Source: Odontocerum albicorne (Eukaryota > Arthropoda > Insecta > Trichoptera > Odontoceridae). Taken from it: a stretch of DNA of 64,000 bases. The translations under genes were made by a program, and so were the position numbers. The DNA is taken from contig OX463859.1 of assembly GCA_949825065.1 (NCBI GenBank), positions 2,205,137 to 2,269,136 of the forward strand, in the 5' to 3' direction. The notes below the pieces were generated by a model that was not told the DNA's origin, searched no databases, and saw only the letters and a program-made list of their open reading frames with translations. Shown here one piece after another: positions 54,640 through 64,000 of this stretch (position 1 is its first letter; each line of letters begins with the position of its first letter).

Positions 54640-54890
54640 TAAATAAATAAATAAATATATATTAAATAAATATTAGGTTTATTGACAGCAACATAGTATG
54701 TACAAGATCACACCTGAATAACACTTCTAAAACACATAAATTGCAGACAATACATCAGACACAGAAGCTGTCAAAACGTCTGGGCTCATCTAATAGCATC
54801 CCCTCGGCCAAAACACACCCCACCAATATAGGGCGAACCCAGCCACGGGGACACCAGATGTTTTTCAGCCCACACCCTTAGAGTTAAAGA
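54640..54890 (-). repeat. Repeat family C, copy 2
   Basis: It has a long ATAAATAAATAAATATATAT tail (left) and the same body as 22655-22890: GTTTATTGACAGCAACATAG, GCTCATCTAATAGCATCCCC, CCAGCCACGGGGACACCAGA, AGCCCACACCCTTA. Confidence 0.75.
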
Positions 54891-54945
54891 GATGCTTTGT
54901 TAATTTGATATATGTACTGTAAAATTATCTATGATTTCTAATATC

Positions 54946-55945
54946 TTATTTATTTATTGAACACTTCATTGTTAAAACAATCAAGCGGGCTTATTGCCAG
55001 GCGGCAATATCTCACAACCATCTTAAAAAAGTAAAGAAATAAAGTGACATGGTCGCAAAAAATATTTAAATGGTTATTCATTGTTATGAAACTTATGAAC
55101 ATATACATAATAACGTAAAAGTCATCAATCAAAGGAAAAGGAAGGGATAGTGGAGAGGAGAGAAAAATCAGAAATGAAACACGTTATATAACTGACCAGA
55201 AATTAAGAGTTTTTCAGTCACTTCTTAAAGCTGGCCAATGATGGAGTGAGCTTAACCTTTCCTTCCCTGTGTTGGGTATCTTCTACACGTTGCTTCTAAT
55301 AACCATCAATATCTCTATAAATATTATAAATACAAGGTTAAGATTTTAGGTATTCCTCCATAATATATTTACGCATTGATTTAAAAAATAATATTAATAA
55401 TAATCAGAATTTATCGACTACATCGAGGTGTTTTGTAAAGATCGAAAACAAATTCGCATTTAAACGCGGCGCTGCCTCGTCTTGACGATAGGTGAATAGT
55501 ATGCGGGAAGCGCGACACTATATTCGCATCTCACTCTTGCATACTAGACTGAATTGCGAGGAGCTGAACTGTCTCAACGTCGCAAGCATAAGCATAAGCG
55601 CCGGGGTATGCGACTGACGTTCCGCGCCACTAGTAGCTTCTAAGCTTGCAAATAGGTTAGACGTACGCCCGTTCCGTGAGCGTTGCCAGATGGTTTTTTT
55701 TAATGTTTTCAGCAAATAAATCTTAATTATTATAATTTTTAACTTCAATTATAATTAATTAAGGGGATTATCTATGAATGTTCTTATTTTTCCGATTTAA
55801 AATCGCTAATTTTTCATTGCGTACTCACTACCCAACACCGGAGCACGCGTATTATTTTTATCACCGTAAGGGAAGGGTTATCATTAGTTTGAAACCGATT
55901 ACTCAGTTTCAGAGCAATAAAGGACGAAGTAAAAAAAGGACGAAG
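54946..55945 (-). pseudogene. LINE-A 3' end, copy 7, split by a MITE
   Basis: 54946-55255 carries the tail, UTR and the start of the RT C-terminus. The match resumes at 55882 (GTTTGAAACCGATTACTCAG; AATAAAGGACGAAGT) after the inserted MITE at 55256-55877. It ends against copy 8, where AGGACGAAGTAAA is duplicated (55920-55950). Confidence 0.7.
55256..55877. mobile_element. piggyBac-type MITE, copy 5, nested in LINE-A
   Basis: The left flank is TTAA (55252-55255), the right TTAT (a decayed TTAA, 55878-55881). Ends: CCTTTCCTTCCCTGTG and GTAAGGGAAGGG. The interior is clearly related to the other four but the most diverged. It sits inside LINE-A copy 7, so it transposed after that copy arrived. 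Confidence 0.85.
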
Positions 55946-56520
55946 TAAACGAAGCAAGTTACGTGTCAGATAAATCATTCAAATGACCGTCCATCCCCAC
56001 GAAATCCATAAACACATACGTGAGCATATGCCACGAACCTCACAAAGACGGACAGTCACCGGAACAATATTTTTCATATAAAGTGAAATATCGTCAATCA
56101 AAAGGAAAGGAAGGGATGGTGGAGAGGAAAGGAAAAGAAAAACCACGAATGAAATACGTTATTTTACTGACTAGAAATTAAGAGTTTTTTCAGTCGCTTC
56201 TTAAAGCATGCCAAAGACGGAGCGAGTCTTATATTGGTTTGCAACTGATTCCAGAATCTCACTGCATGGACAGTAAAGGACGACGTTAAAAAAGAGGAGC
56301 GGTGAACTGGGAAGACCAATAAACAATCTATATTTGAGCGTAGAGCAAGTCTATGAAAACTTTCGGCGAGATAGGAGGAGGTGACGGGGCAAATAAGGAT
56401 ATTTTACAAAATATATATCATATGAATTTGGCGTATATTTCTCGGTGGCTTCAGATATGAAAATGATATGATCGTTCTTTCTCAGGTAAAATACAAATCT
56501 TTGACTAACATTTTGAATTA
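55946..56520 (-). pseudogene. LINE-A 3' end, copy 8 (tail missing)
   Basis: It starts within the UTR (GCAAGTTACGTGTCAGATAA), so the simple tail is absent. It continues through the RT C-terminal piece (near 56170-56330) and upstream RT sequence (CTTTCTCAGGTAAAATACAA at 56478) in parallel with copy 6. Copies 7 and 8 are adjacent in the same orientation. Confidence 0.75.
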
Positions 56521-56737
56521 TGTTAGGATATGTTTTAAAGTTACAAAATAATTAGTTACCAAGTTATTGAAAAATACGTGATGTATCATAAGGAGGTATA
56601 TAATTACCTTACGAGATGTGACGATACATTTCGGTTTAAAAAAAAAAACAAAATAACTTAAGGACAAAATGATTTTATAATATCGGCATTTTTTTTTTCT
56701 TTGTAAGGATATATTATATTTCAATATTGTTGAAGGG
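56521..56737. other. No gene recognised
   Basis: AT-rich with A and T runs. Confidence 0.4.
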
Positions 56738-56994
56738 GATAAAAATGTGAATGTTCGCGAATGTAAAATGATATATGCAAGTATATTAGATAAAAATGTG
56801 AATGTTCACGAATGTAAAATGATATATGCAAGTATATTTGATAAAAATGTGAATGTTCACGAATGTAAAATGATATATGCAAGTGTATTAGATAAAAATG
56901 TGAATGTTCACGAATGTAAAATGATATATGCAAGTATATAAGATAAAAATGTAAATGTTCACGAATGTAAAATGATATATGCAAGTATAATAGA
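56738..56994. repeat. 51-bp minisatellite, 5 units
   Basis: The unit is GATAAAAATGTGAATGTTCA plus CGAATGTAAAATGATATATG plus CAAGTATATTA, with one to three differences per unit. 51 is a multiple of three, so both strands are open (plus 56747-56941, minus 56721-56984). I treat this as a repeat, not a gene. Confidence 0.95.
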
Positions 56995-57059
56995 TGAAAA
57001 CTATTTTACAAATATTTTTTAAACTTAATAAATAAACTAACGAAATTTTGTTACAATTT

Positions 57060-57468
57060 GTCTAAGTCCATCACTGTTAATTTCACTTTATAGTACGGTA
57101 TAACCTTACCGGTTTCAAGATTTTCACCTCATCTTCAGACTTTCACCTCATTATTAGTATTGTTTGTGATTCTCTGATAATAAGGTAAAAACTTGGAAAC
57201 CGGTAGTGTTATATCGTAATATAATGTAGAATAAAGAGTGTTTTACTAAATAAATTACAATGTATTATTTATACCTAGTTAAGGCATTAACATTGTGGAA
57301 GTTTAATGACATTGTATTATAATATATTTGTGCTTCTCTGATGTGCACAAACTGTTTATACTCCCCTGATGATGAGGGGAAAGCCTTGAAATCGATAGGG
57401 TTATACCGTTATAAAAAGTGGAATAAACAGTATTTAATAAAACAAATTTTAATAAATTACAATGTGAA
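57060..57468. repeat. Three Penelope-type termini (inverted pair plus one)
   Basis: 57085-57130 (minus) and 57168-57260 (plus) form an inverted pair like 3799-4003 but older: TACGGTATAACCTTACCGGT against ACCGGTAGTGTTATATCGTA. 57355-57465 (plus) is a third unit: CCCCTGATGATGAGGGG, CCTTGAAATCGATAGGG, AGTGGAATAAACAGTATTTA. No nuclease or RT coding is left. Confidence 0.75.
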
Positions 57469-57696
57469 GGTTTAAAGCTCCACATTGTTAAATAATCATT
57501 TTTTTGCTTTAACTATCAATAATTGTAGAACAATTTTGTTACCCTCAAGAGTATCGGGTGAAACCCAAGAAAAAGGTTCCAATCGATTTTCAGACATTAT
57601 ATTTTGATATCCTTCTTGGAATAAACTTGAAAGGATCTCTCATAATTATACGTATGTATGTTATATAACCACCTTTTGGCTACTTTTGAGTTAATT

Positions 57697-57813
57697 TTGC
57701 TTGATTGTTTAACAATATTTTGCTTGTTTGTTTAACAATATTTTGCTTGTTTGTTTAACAATATTTTGCTTGTTTGTTTAACAATATTTTGCTTGTTTGT
57801 TTAACAATATTTT
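57697..57813. repeat. 23-bp tandem repeat, 5 units
   Basis: GCTTGTTTGTTTAACAATATTTT repeated with starts at 57699, 57722, 57745 and so on. Units are identical except the first (GCTTGATTG). Confidence 0.9.
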
Positions 57814-57866
57814 TGTAATGAAATTTGTGAAATCGCACAAAGGGCTACAGCTTAACTAAATATATA

Positions 57867-58792
57867 CGAGGGTCATCCAGAAAGTTAGGTTACAACATTA
57901 ATGTAGGATCGAAAAATGCTTGTATTTAATTGAAATTTACAAAATATTTCACAAATATGTAAAACTATTTTTCAACGTAATTGCCGTTGAGATCGGGACA
58001 TTTCTGTTGTCAGGGCACCAGCTTTTGTATGCCATTGTCATAGACCTCCGCCGCCATCTCTTTCAGCTACTTCTTTGCAGCTTCCTCGACTTCCTGATCG
58101 TTGAAAAATATTTGGGGTGTAGTGACACACCTACGTCTCATCCCTCGTCACTATAGAGTCCAGAAAAGCTTCTCCCTCTTGTGCAAAACGATCCAAAAAT
58201 TCACGCGCGGTGGTCACGCGATTTTGACGGTGCTCCGGTGTGAGCATTCTGGGCATCCATCTCGCACACAACCTATTGTAACGAAGTTTTTCCGACACAA
58301 TATTACCAAGGAGACTTCGAAAAATGTCAGAAAATTCTTCGTGAAGGTCGTCAAGCATCACACGGCGGTCATTTTGCACTTGTTCTTTAATTTTTTGCAC
58401 AAATTCGTCAGAAATCACTGCCTGGCCTCGTCGTGAGTATCAGTACGGTCTTCTCTGAACAACCTAACCCACTTCGTGACATGTTGTCGACTCGTCACAT
58501 CACTACCATAAACTTCCACGAGCTTTTGATGGATATTCGCGGTGGGATTGTTCTGCAAAGTAAAAAAAACATAGACCGCGCGGGTCTCGCACGGACGAGA
58601 GTTGGCGGGATCCCACGACGACCTCTCCAACGGAAAAATTTACTGTGACTGAACAAAATGGCCGTCAAACACACGGGACCAAACAAACTGACCTGTAGGA
58701 TCTCCCCTACACGACAGGTGCACCAACTTTGAAACGAAAAAAATCCCCCGGCCTCAGTAGCCCTTGTAATTTTAGTTTCTGGATGACCCTTG
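57867..58792 (-). mobile_element. Internally deleted mariner element
   Basis: The ends GAGGGTCATCCAGAAAGT (57868) and, inverted, AAGGGTCATCCAGAAACT (58791) flank a 926-bp element with TA at both borders. On the minus strand the transposase begins near 58630 with the paired helix-turn-helix region (LVEVYGSDVTSRQHVTKWVR). After a one-base frame change (about 58418-58440) it continues LLGNIVSEKLRYNRLCARW and FLDRFAQEGEAFLDSIVT to RDET, the first catalytic Asp (family T-G-DET). The rest of the catalytic core (second and third Asp) is missing. The sequence jumps to the normal C-terminus (FNDQEVEEAAKK, EVYDNGIQKLV, CPDLNGNYVEK) with two further stops. It is a non-autonomous deletion derivative. Confidence 0.9.
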
Positions 58793-59151
58793 TACATATA
58801 TCATATGTGACTGTTCTAAATATATTTATGTATAAATACCTACCACGGGTGTAAGATAGTTGTCACAAAACAGGATATAAAGCGGATGAGGTGTTTTATA
58901 TAAATCATTATCTGGTAAATATGAATTGAATAATTTTAAAAATTTAAGTTTCAGATTCAATATGAGAAACATGCAAAGAAAAATCTTCAGAAACCTAAAA
59001 TGTTTCCTAGATGAAGAGAAAATGTCAACGTGATATATGTTTTGTATAAATTATAATTTGATATTAACAAAAATATTTTTTTTACCATAAAGAACGATTT
59101 TTTGGTATTAAAATTTATATTTATGACCATTAATGAATAGTATTTTTATTA
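58793..59151. other. No gene recognised
   Basis: AT-rich; nothing recognised. Confidence 0.4.
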
Positions 59152-59691
59152 TTATCCTAAGCTCGACAGCCCTGGGTGGGCCTTGGCTGAATCCAGGAGC
59201 TTCCTCCATTCTTGTCTGTTTGATGCCCTTATTCTCCAATTTCTCACTGACAACACCGATGCATCCGTGTTGACACTGTCCATCCATCGCATTTTGGGCC
59301 TTCCTGGTCTTCTACGTCCCTGTGTTACTGAGAGCGTGAGGCGTTTTGTAGGGTTGTCGTCGTCCATTCTGATTATGTGACCAGCCCATCTCAAGCGCCC
59401 TACTCTGACGGATCTGATCACATCGGGCTCTTTATAGATATCATATAGCTCTCGGTTATATCGACGACGCCAACCATTGTGGTCTCTCACTGGGCCGTAT
59501 ATTGTCCTAAGAACCCTTCTTTCAAATGCTGCGATGGACCCTTCAGTGTGTTTTGTCATCACCCAGGTTTCAGAGGCATATGTGAGGACTGGTTTGATCA
59601 GGGTCTTGTACAATAGTGTTTTTGTGGTTCTTCGCAGTAATTTGGATCTTAACTGTTTTTGGATCCAAATTACTGCGAAGAACCACAAAAA
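59152..59691 (-). pseudogene. RTE-like RT tail with snap-back 5' end
   Basis: The minus-strand frame 59688-59152 is open for 178 codons. The genuine part starts at about SKLLRRTTKTLLYKTLIKPV and goes on LTYASETWVMT, AFERRVLRTIYGPV, VRVGRLRWAGHIIRMDD, RRPGRPKMRWMD, EWRKLLDSAKAHPGL to a stop. The first dozen residues come from an inverted copy of the adjacent 30 bases (59662-59691 against 59619-59648). 5' truncated; the retained frame is intact. Confidence 0.85.
59619..59691. repeat. 30-bp inverted repeat at the 5' edge of the RTE
   Basis: TTTTTGTGGTTCTTCGCAGT...GGATC and its perfect complement, separated by 13 bases. The right arm lies outside the genuine coding sequence. Confidence 0.9.
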
Positions 59692-59789
59692 TGAAAAGTA
59701 TAGATAAATATAATTTTAAAAAATCTTAATGCCAACAGGAATTATAATAAAAATGTTTTTATAATATTGTGTACACTTTCGTTGTAAAC

Positions 59790-59965
59790 AATACAACCTA
59801 GCGGGCTTATATCTTGTATACAAACTGGAAGATGTTACAAAAGCTTTTAGTGGAACCCAGAATACTTTTTAAAAAATCGGAGTTCCAACTGAAATCGAAC
59901 TCGCAACACTCGGGCTGGAAGACGGGTGTTTTAATAACTAGACCACAGAGGTAATCTCATTGTTG
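59790..59965 (-). repeat. SINE-1, head and tail present
   Basis: Minus strand: CTGTGGTCTAGTTATTAAAA, CACCCGTCTTCCAGCCCGAG, GTTGCGAGTTCGATTTCAGT (A-box- and B-box-like). The tail follows at the left end (plus strand AATACAACCTAGCGGGCTTA is the complement of the LINE-A-like end). Confidence 0.7.
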
Positions 59966-60044
59966 TATATCGTTGGAAGGTTTGAGTTTAGTTTTAATTT
60001 GAGATTTATTTAACAGCTTTCTGTTTGGTTGAACCAACATGTCT

Positions 60045-60245
60045 TCCATGGCATAGTTGGTAACACGCCTGTCTACCAACCCAAAGACTACAGATATTTC
60101 TGTTGACGTCAAGATTTAAAAGAGAATACTTGTCACTTTTTCATTTTAAACCTCTTTAACGCCTGGTTGGCTGGAAGAAATTTCCGATTGGTTTGCAATA
60201 ATCCCGCCAGGTTTTACTGTATACAACGGAAGTGTTATACAATAC
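60045..60245 (+). repeat. SINE-1, head and tail present
   Basis: Head: CCATGGCATAGTTGGTAACA, CGCCTGTCTACCAACCC. Tail: GGTTGGCTGGAAGAAATTTC, GCAATAATCCCGCCAGGTTT, TACTGTATACAACGGAAGTG, TTATACAATACAG. The tail matches LINE-A 20067-20135. Confidence 0.75.
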
Positions 60246-61115
60246 AGTAAGCACATGATAATAAACAGCGTGTACAACGAAAGACTTTAGCGTGTACAAC
60301 GAAAATTAAAAAAAATACAATTAAATTATTGTGTTAGGAATGCTTGATCAGTTTTCAAAGAATGAGCAAGATAGAATCGCTTTTACGCTATAAAATAACA
60401 TTACCATATAATATTGTATTAGTTGGAAAGTTGGCAAAATTCAAAGCCATTTAATGCATCGGAGGCACGCTCCCTATTCCTGCAGCGCAGTGTCGGTAGG
60501 GTGCGCCACCGCAGGGCAGCCTAAAAGCTGTTCGATGTAGCCAGCAGCTTTGTGGTTGCCAATGGGCGTCCATAAGTTTCCATTCTAGTTCGGACAACTA
60601 TTGTAGTCGAATTGCTGGAAACTTTGTACTTTTTGTGGTTTTGAAACTGATACCCTTTAATCCCATGGAAAACTTGTAAGATTAAAAAGATACTAACATA
60701 AAAGTTTAATTTTCCACTAAACATTTGAACAATATTTTCATCTTATTTTAAAGTGTTTCTCCTCTTCGGAGGTTGGCGACCTTTGTGGTTATCTTGACAT
60801 ACGAAACAGCAACTTTTAATCTAAAGATATGCTACCATAGTGAAACAACTTCTGCAATTTCTTCAAACTGAAGAAGCGTCTTTTTCTGCACCTAATTATT
60901 CTGCCCGATTTTTTCCCTGCAATATCAGTTAAAGGATTTCATATTTTTCTCCTCGCAATACATATGTCTAAAATATTCACCTTTTCAACCACGAGACTCC
61001 CAGCATTTATCTTAAAATTGTTAAATAGTTGGTAACGACACTTTGGCTGAAAATACTTGATGTATCAATAACATTTAACAACACGTGGAACATTTTCATC
61101 GCACGAGTATACAGT
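60246..61115. other. No gene recognised
   Basis: 60450-60530 is less AT-rich (GGCACGCTCCCTATTCCTGC; GTCGGTAGGGTGCGCCACCG) but I recognise nothing in it. Confidence 0.4.
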
Positions 61116-61180
61116 ACAACCTACATATTTGCTGCTATATAGCGATCTCTTTCAGTCAATGTTTAAGCGAACTGAAAGGA
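61116..61180 (-). repeat. SINE-1/LINE-A tail scrap
   Basis: Plus strand ACAGTACAACCTACATATTT, then GCGATCTCTTTCAGTCAA, is a decayed complement of the shared tail. Confidence 0.5.
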
Positions 61181-61238
61181 AAACGAAACTGGCAACCTTT
61201 TAAAATGATTTGTTTTCCACTGAAAATCAAATAGCATA

Positions 61239-61480
61239 CTTGGGCTGTTTAAATTCCACCTATTACATTATTTAAACCAATGGTATACTTGTGTTGTTAA
61301 AATTTCACTTATTACATTATTTAAACAAATGGTATACTTGTGTTGTTAAAATTTCACTTATTACATTATTTAAACAAATGGTGTACTTGTGTTGTTTAAA
61401 TTCCACTTATTACATTATTTAAACAAATGGTATACTTGTGTTGTTTAAATTCAACTTATTACATTATTTAAACAAATAAT
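61239..61480. repeat. 49-bp tandem repeat, 5 units
   Basis: The units contain CTTGTGTTGTTAAAATTTCA, CTTATTACATTATTTAAACA and AATGGTATA. The first unit is the most diverged. Confidence 0.9.
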
Positions 61481-61484
61481 AGTC

Positions 61485-61960
61485 CCAAAGAAAGGAAAGT
61501 AAATGAAATGTATGAGCAAACAGTGAAAGATTAGAAGCCGAGATATTCTGCTAGACGTCGGAAAAGAGCCGAATAAACGCAGTGGACTATGTATGTATGA
61601 CAGAATATGGAATGAGGTAACAATATCTGACAGAGTACGGAATGACGTAACAATGTCTGACAGTACGGAATAAAGTTTAAGGGATGAATTAATGGGAACT
61701 GCAAACTGTTTTTTTTAAATTTAGATGACGAAGTGCACTCTGAGATGATATAGACGTATGAAACGAATGAATAAGGAAAGACTGACAAATCAAATGTATA
61801 GTGCAAATATTAGTGGAAGGCGTTAGATACGTAGAAATTGTAGGAATTGTGTGAGAGAATGTATGGATATAGAAAAACCAAAGAATGTGTGTCGAGATAG
61901 GAAAGTTTGGCGCTTTCTTCTACCCACCTGGACAGGGCAACGTCGTGAATGAATTGTATG
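61485..61960 (+). pseudogene. RTE-N tail
   Basis: Frame-shifted pieces of the RTE-N C-terminus occur in plus orientation: AATAAACGCAGTGGA, a repeated TATGACAGAATATGGAATGA stretch, TGACGAAGTGCACTCTGAGA, AAAGACTGACAAATCAAATG (RLTNQMYSANISG), and the terminal TTGGCGCTTTCTTCTACCC (LALSSTH-like). An ACAGAATACGGAATGA-type unit is repeated three times (61590-61670). Confidence 0.65.
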
Positions 61961-62497
61961 TACATATAAACAAGAATTACTCATTTAGTTTTCCTACTGT
62001 TTGAAACATTGTTTAACATAAACGGTTTTATGTTAAAAACCAGCTATAAACATATCCTCGACAAGAACTAGAAATTGCGATTTATCTGACAGTGAGTAAA
62101 ATAAACTGAGCTTTAAGCTTTTGTAAGTGAAGGATTTTTCCAATGGAAAACTTCCCTTATTTCAATCTAAGATAAATTTTAAGGAAATCACATCCTGAGC
62201 TGCGTGTAATTGAATACATCCTGTTTTCTTTTATTATCTGTTAACCGTAAATTGTCACGATTTAAATGGTTTTGTGTGAAAATCGACTATGCCCTACGTT
62301 TTTTTTCTTCAGTAAAACGATTTTGAAATACGTGCATATTAGAAAAATTTCATAATGGTTCGTAGCTTTCGCGAATACATATATTTTTTTGATTATATAT
62401 GAAATAGCTTTACATACGCAAGAGAAACTTTACAATATAAAATAGACAATTGCTAATTACGTGCTATGTGTTCAGGACCCCAGAAAATAAGCAATTG
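61961..62497. other. No gene recognised
   Basis: AT-rich; nothing recognised. Confidence 0.4.
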
Positions 62498-62800
62498 CCC
62501 GTGTCCTCTTAGACATATTTTCTTCTTTTTTCTTCTTCCTGGCACTGTCCCAACTCATTGCCTAGGTAGGCTGTTGGGGTCGGCTCTTCTCCTTCTCAGG
62601 CTGTATGTTCTTCGGTTCTGGTTGTCGCCTTCATCTAAGCCGTTTCTCTGCAGGATTTTGGAGTATTGAGTTATCTAGGAGTTCTTTGGTCTACCTCTGA
62701 ACGGCTGTCGAGGAAGATCCACAGACATTGCCTGATTTACAGTGTGGTCTGGTGGTCTCCGTTTTATGTGCCCGTACTATCTCAGCTGTCGCTCTTCCGG
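62498..62800 (-). pseudogene. RTE-K tail, copy 2
   Basis: Minus strand pieces: RRPPDHTVNQAMSVDLP, RQPFRGRPKNS, then in another frame RRTYSLRRRRADPNSLPRQ and a purine-rich end (GGAAGAAGAAAAAAGAAGAA). The same order of motifs is found at 44740-44970 (APDHIVNQAISMDLPR, then RRADPNSLRRQ). Confidence 0.75.
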
Positions 62801-62859
62801 CTTGCTGTTTATATGTCCTTCCAGCTTCCGTGTCCTCTTAGCATCTCCGTTGATATTTC

Positions 62860-63290
62860 ATATACATGTGTACATGCATACTATCACGCCATTTTCCTAT
62901 CGAGGAAAGCAAAAATGGATAGTCACAAGACTTTCTTTTTTTGATATACACTATTTACCTCTTCTTCATCCACACTCCTCATATAACCCCTAAAATATAT
63001 TTTACTTTCTACGCCTCGTTTCATAATATTATTTACTTGATCCAACCATACTTTCCTTGGTATTTCCTTAAGTACGTCTTTTACTCACTTTTGCACTCAT
63101 TTTTTTATAGCCTTTTTAAATTAAACATTCTACGTTCCCAAACCATCTCATAGAATTTATCTTCACATTGCCAAACATCAGTCTAAAGTTCACATTCATC
63201 TCTTATCACTTCGTTCCACGTTACGTCATACACTGTCACCCCATATATTCTTCTCAGTGCACAAAACTCTATTTAAATATATTGTTTTTG
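62860..63290 (-). pseudogene. RTE-N tail
   Basis: It parallels 63455-63960 base for base with many changes: CCAAACCATCTCATAGAATT (minus LRWFG), TTGCCAAACATCAGTCTAAAG, CCACGTTACGTCATACACTG. No uninterrupted frame. Confidence 0.6.
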
Positions 63291-63454
63291 TCCAGATACA
63301 TAATATGCATTTTTATTTAATTTTAAACAATGTTTACAAGTCATATAATTTTAAACAATGTTTTAATAAAACTTTTGAAAGATTTCTGAAAAAATAAAAA
63401 ACTAATTAAAAATAAACACCCTTTGACGCGTCACAAACGATATATAAATACATC

Positions 63455-63980
63455 ACGTAATTTCCCTGTCAGGGTAAGCAGAGAGAACAGAGTGCCAAAT
63501 ATTCCTATTTCAACACACATCCTTATCCTTTTCTTAATCTAAACACATTCTCATAACACTGTTACGATTCCTCTTACTTTCTACGTTCATGTCCTCCACC
63601 TGGTCCAATAATCATTTCCTCGGTCTTTCTCTCACATCCCGTCCACTCACGTTTGCACTAAACATTTGTTTTGTCAGTCTTTTTTCATTCGTTCTTTGCA
63701 CATGTCCAAACCATCTCAAAGTGCTCTTCTTTATCTTACTTAAGATATCAGCCTTAATTTCACCTTAATCTTTTATCACTTCATTCCGTAATATGTCATA
63801 CTCTTACATTGTCTGTATTCTGTCATACATCATAATGTATTCTTCTCAATCAAGGCATTTCTACTACAGCATTTATTTTGCTCTTCTAAGTTTTCTTCCA
63901 CATCCACGTTTCGCTCCCATGAATTAAAATTATCATCAAAATACTATTGTTGACTTTCCTGTTCGAGTATACATGTTTTA
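63455..63980 (-). pseudogene. RTE-N tail, best copy
   Basis: Minus strand: LIHGSETWMWKK, NAVVEM, then LRWFGHVQRTNEKRLTKQMF, SANVSGRDVRERPRK, a stop, LLDQVEDMNVESKRN, and the terminal SVLSAYPDREI. This is the clearest view of RTE-N, an RTE-like endonuclease/RT family. It probably continues beyond the window's right edge. Confidence 0.75.
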
Positions 63981-64000
63981 ATACCCCATTAACTTTGTTT

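Noticed and set aside
56721..56984. Open frames on both strands with 17-residue repeats
   Set aside because: Same cause as above: 51-bp units with no stop. The variation does not favour synonymous sites as far as I can see.
58101..58436. 111-codon plus-strand frame
   Set aside because: Shadow of the minus-strand mariner transposase.

Overview
This is nuclear DNA from a eukaryote, almost certainly an insect or a close arthropod relative. It is AT-rich and shows no bacterial gene layout. I base the host assignment on the transposon content: a Jockey-clade retrotransposon with an insect-type Gag, many RTE-like reverse transcriptase (RT) tails, Penelope-like elements with GIY-YIG nuclease remnants, tRNA-derived SINEs, piggyBac-type and hAT-type MITEs, and mariner relics. 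The species cannot be named from this window.

The window is an intergenic or deep-intronic transposon graveyard. Only one stretch looks like a possible host exon: a 44-codon MADF-domain start followed by a splice donor (52560-52691), and even that could belong to a DNA transposon. The best preserved gene is ORF2 of a Jockey-clade LINE (27603-30410, 935 codons, uninterrupted). Its ORF1 (25957-27619) lies just upstream and overlaps ORF2 by 17 bases, but ORF1 changes reading frame three times, at or near runs of C. A GC-rich leader precedes it, and a 3' UTR with a pseudoknot-like fold follows it.

Layout. 1-888: 3' end of an unrelated LINE with poly-A tail. 889-11000: RTE tails, SINEs, a Penelope foldback, several minisatellites, a 369-bp hairpin and a mariner relic. 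11100-24000: RTE RT, two piggyBac MITEs, a 15-unit 46-bp array, a LINE-A tail and a Penelope fragment. 25100-30880: the Jockey element. 31500-45000: LINE-A tails, RTE fragments including one flanked by a 53-bp target duplication, arrays and a hAT MITE. 45600-57500: Penelope GIY-YIG relic, more LINE-A tails and SINEs, the MADF exon, and two MITEs, one of them inserted in a LINE. 57800-64000: an internally deleted mariner, an RTE with a snap-back 5' end, SINEs and three more RTE tails.

The elements form an ecosystem. Autonomous LINE and Penelope lineages supply RT. tRNA-headed SINEs carry the same 3' tail as LINE-A and probably use its machinery. MITEs with piggyBac or hAT ends depend on transposases encoded elsewhere. 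Minisatellites have grown inside or beside some of these copies. Repeat-family letters (LINE-A, B, C, G, F, RTE-N, RTE-K, SINE-1, SINE-2) are labels I made for this window, from similarity seen by eye; no database search was run.
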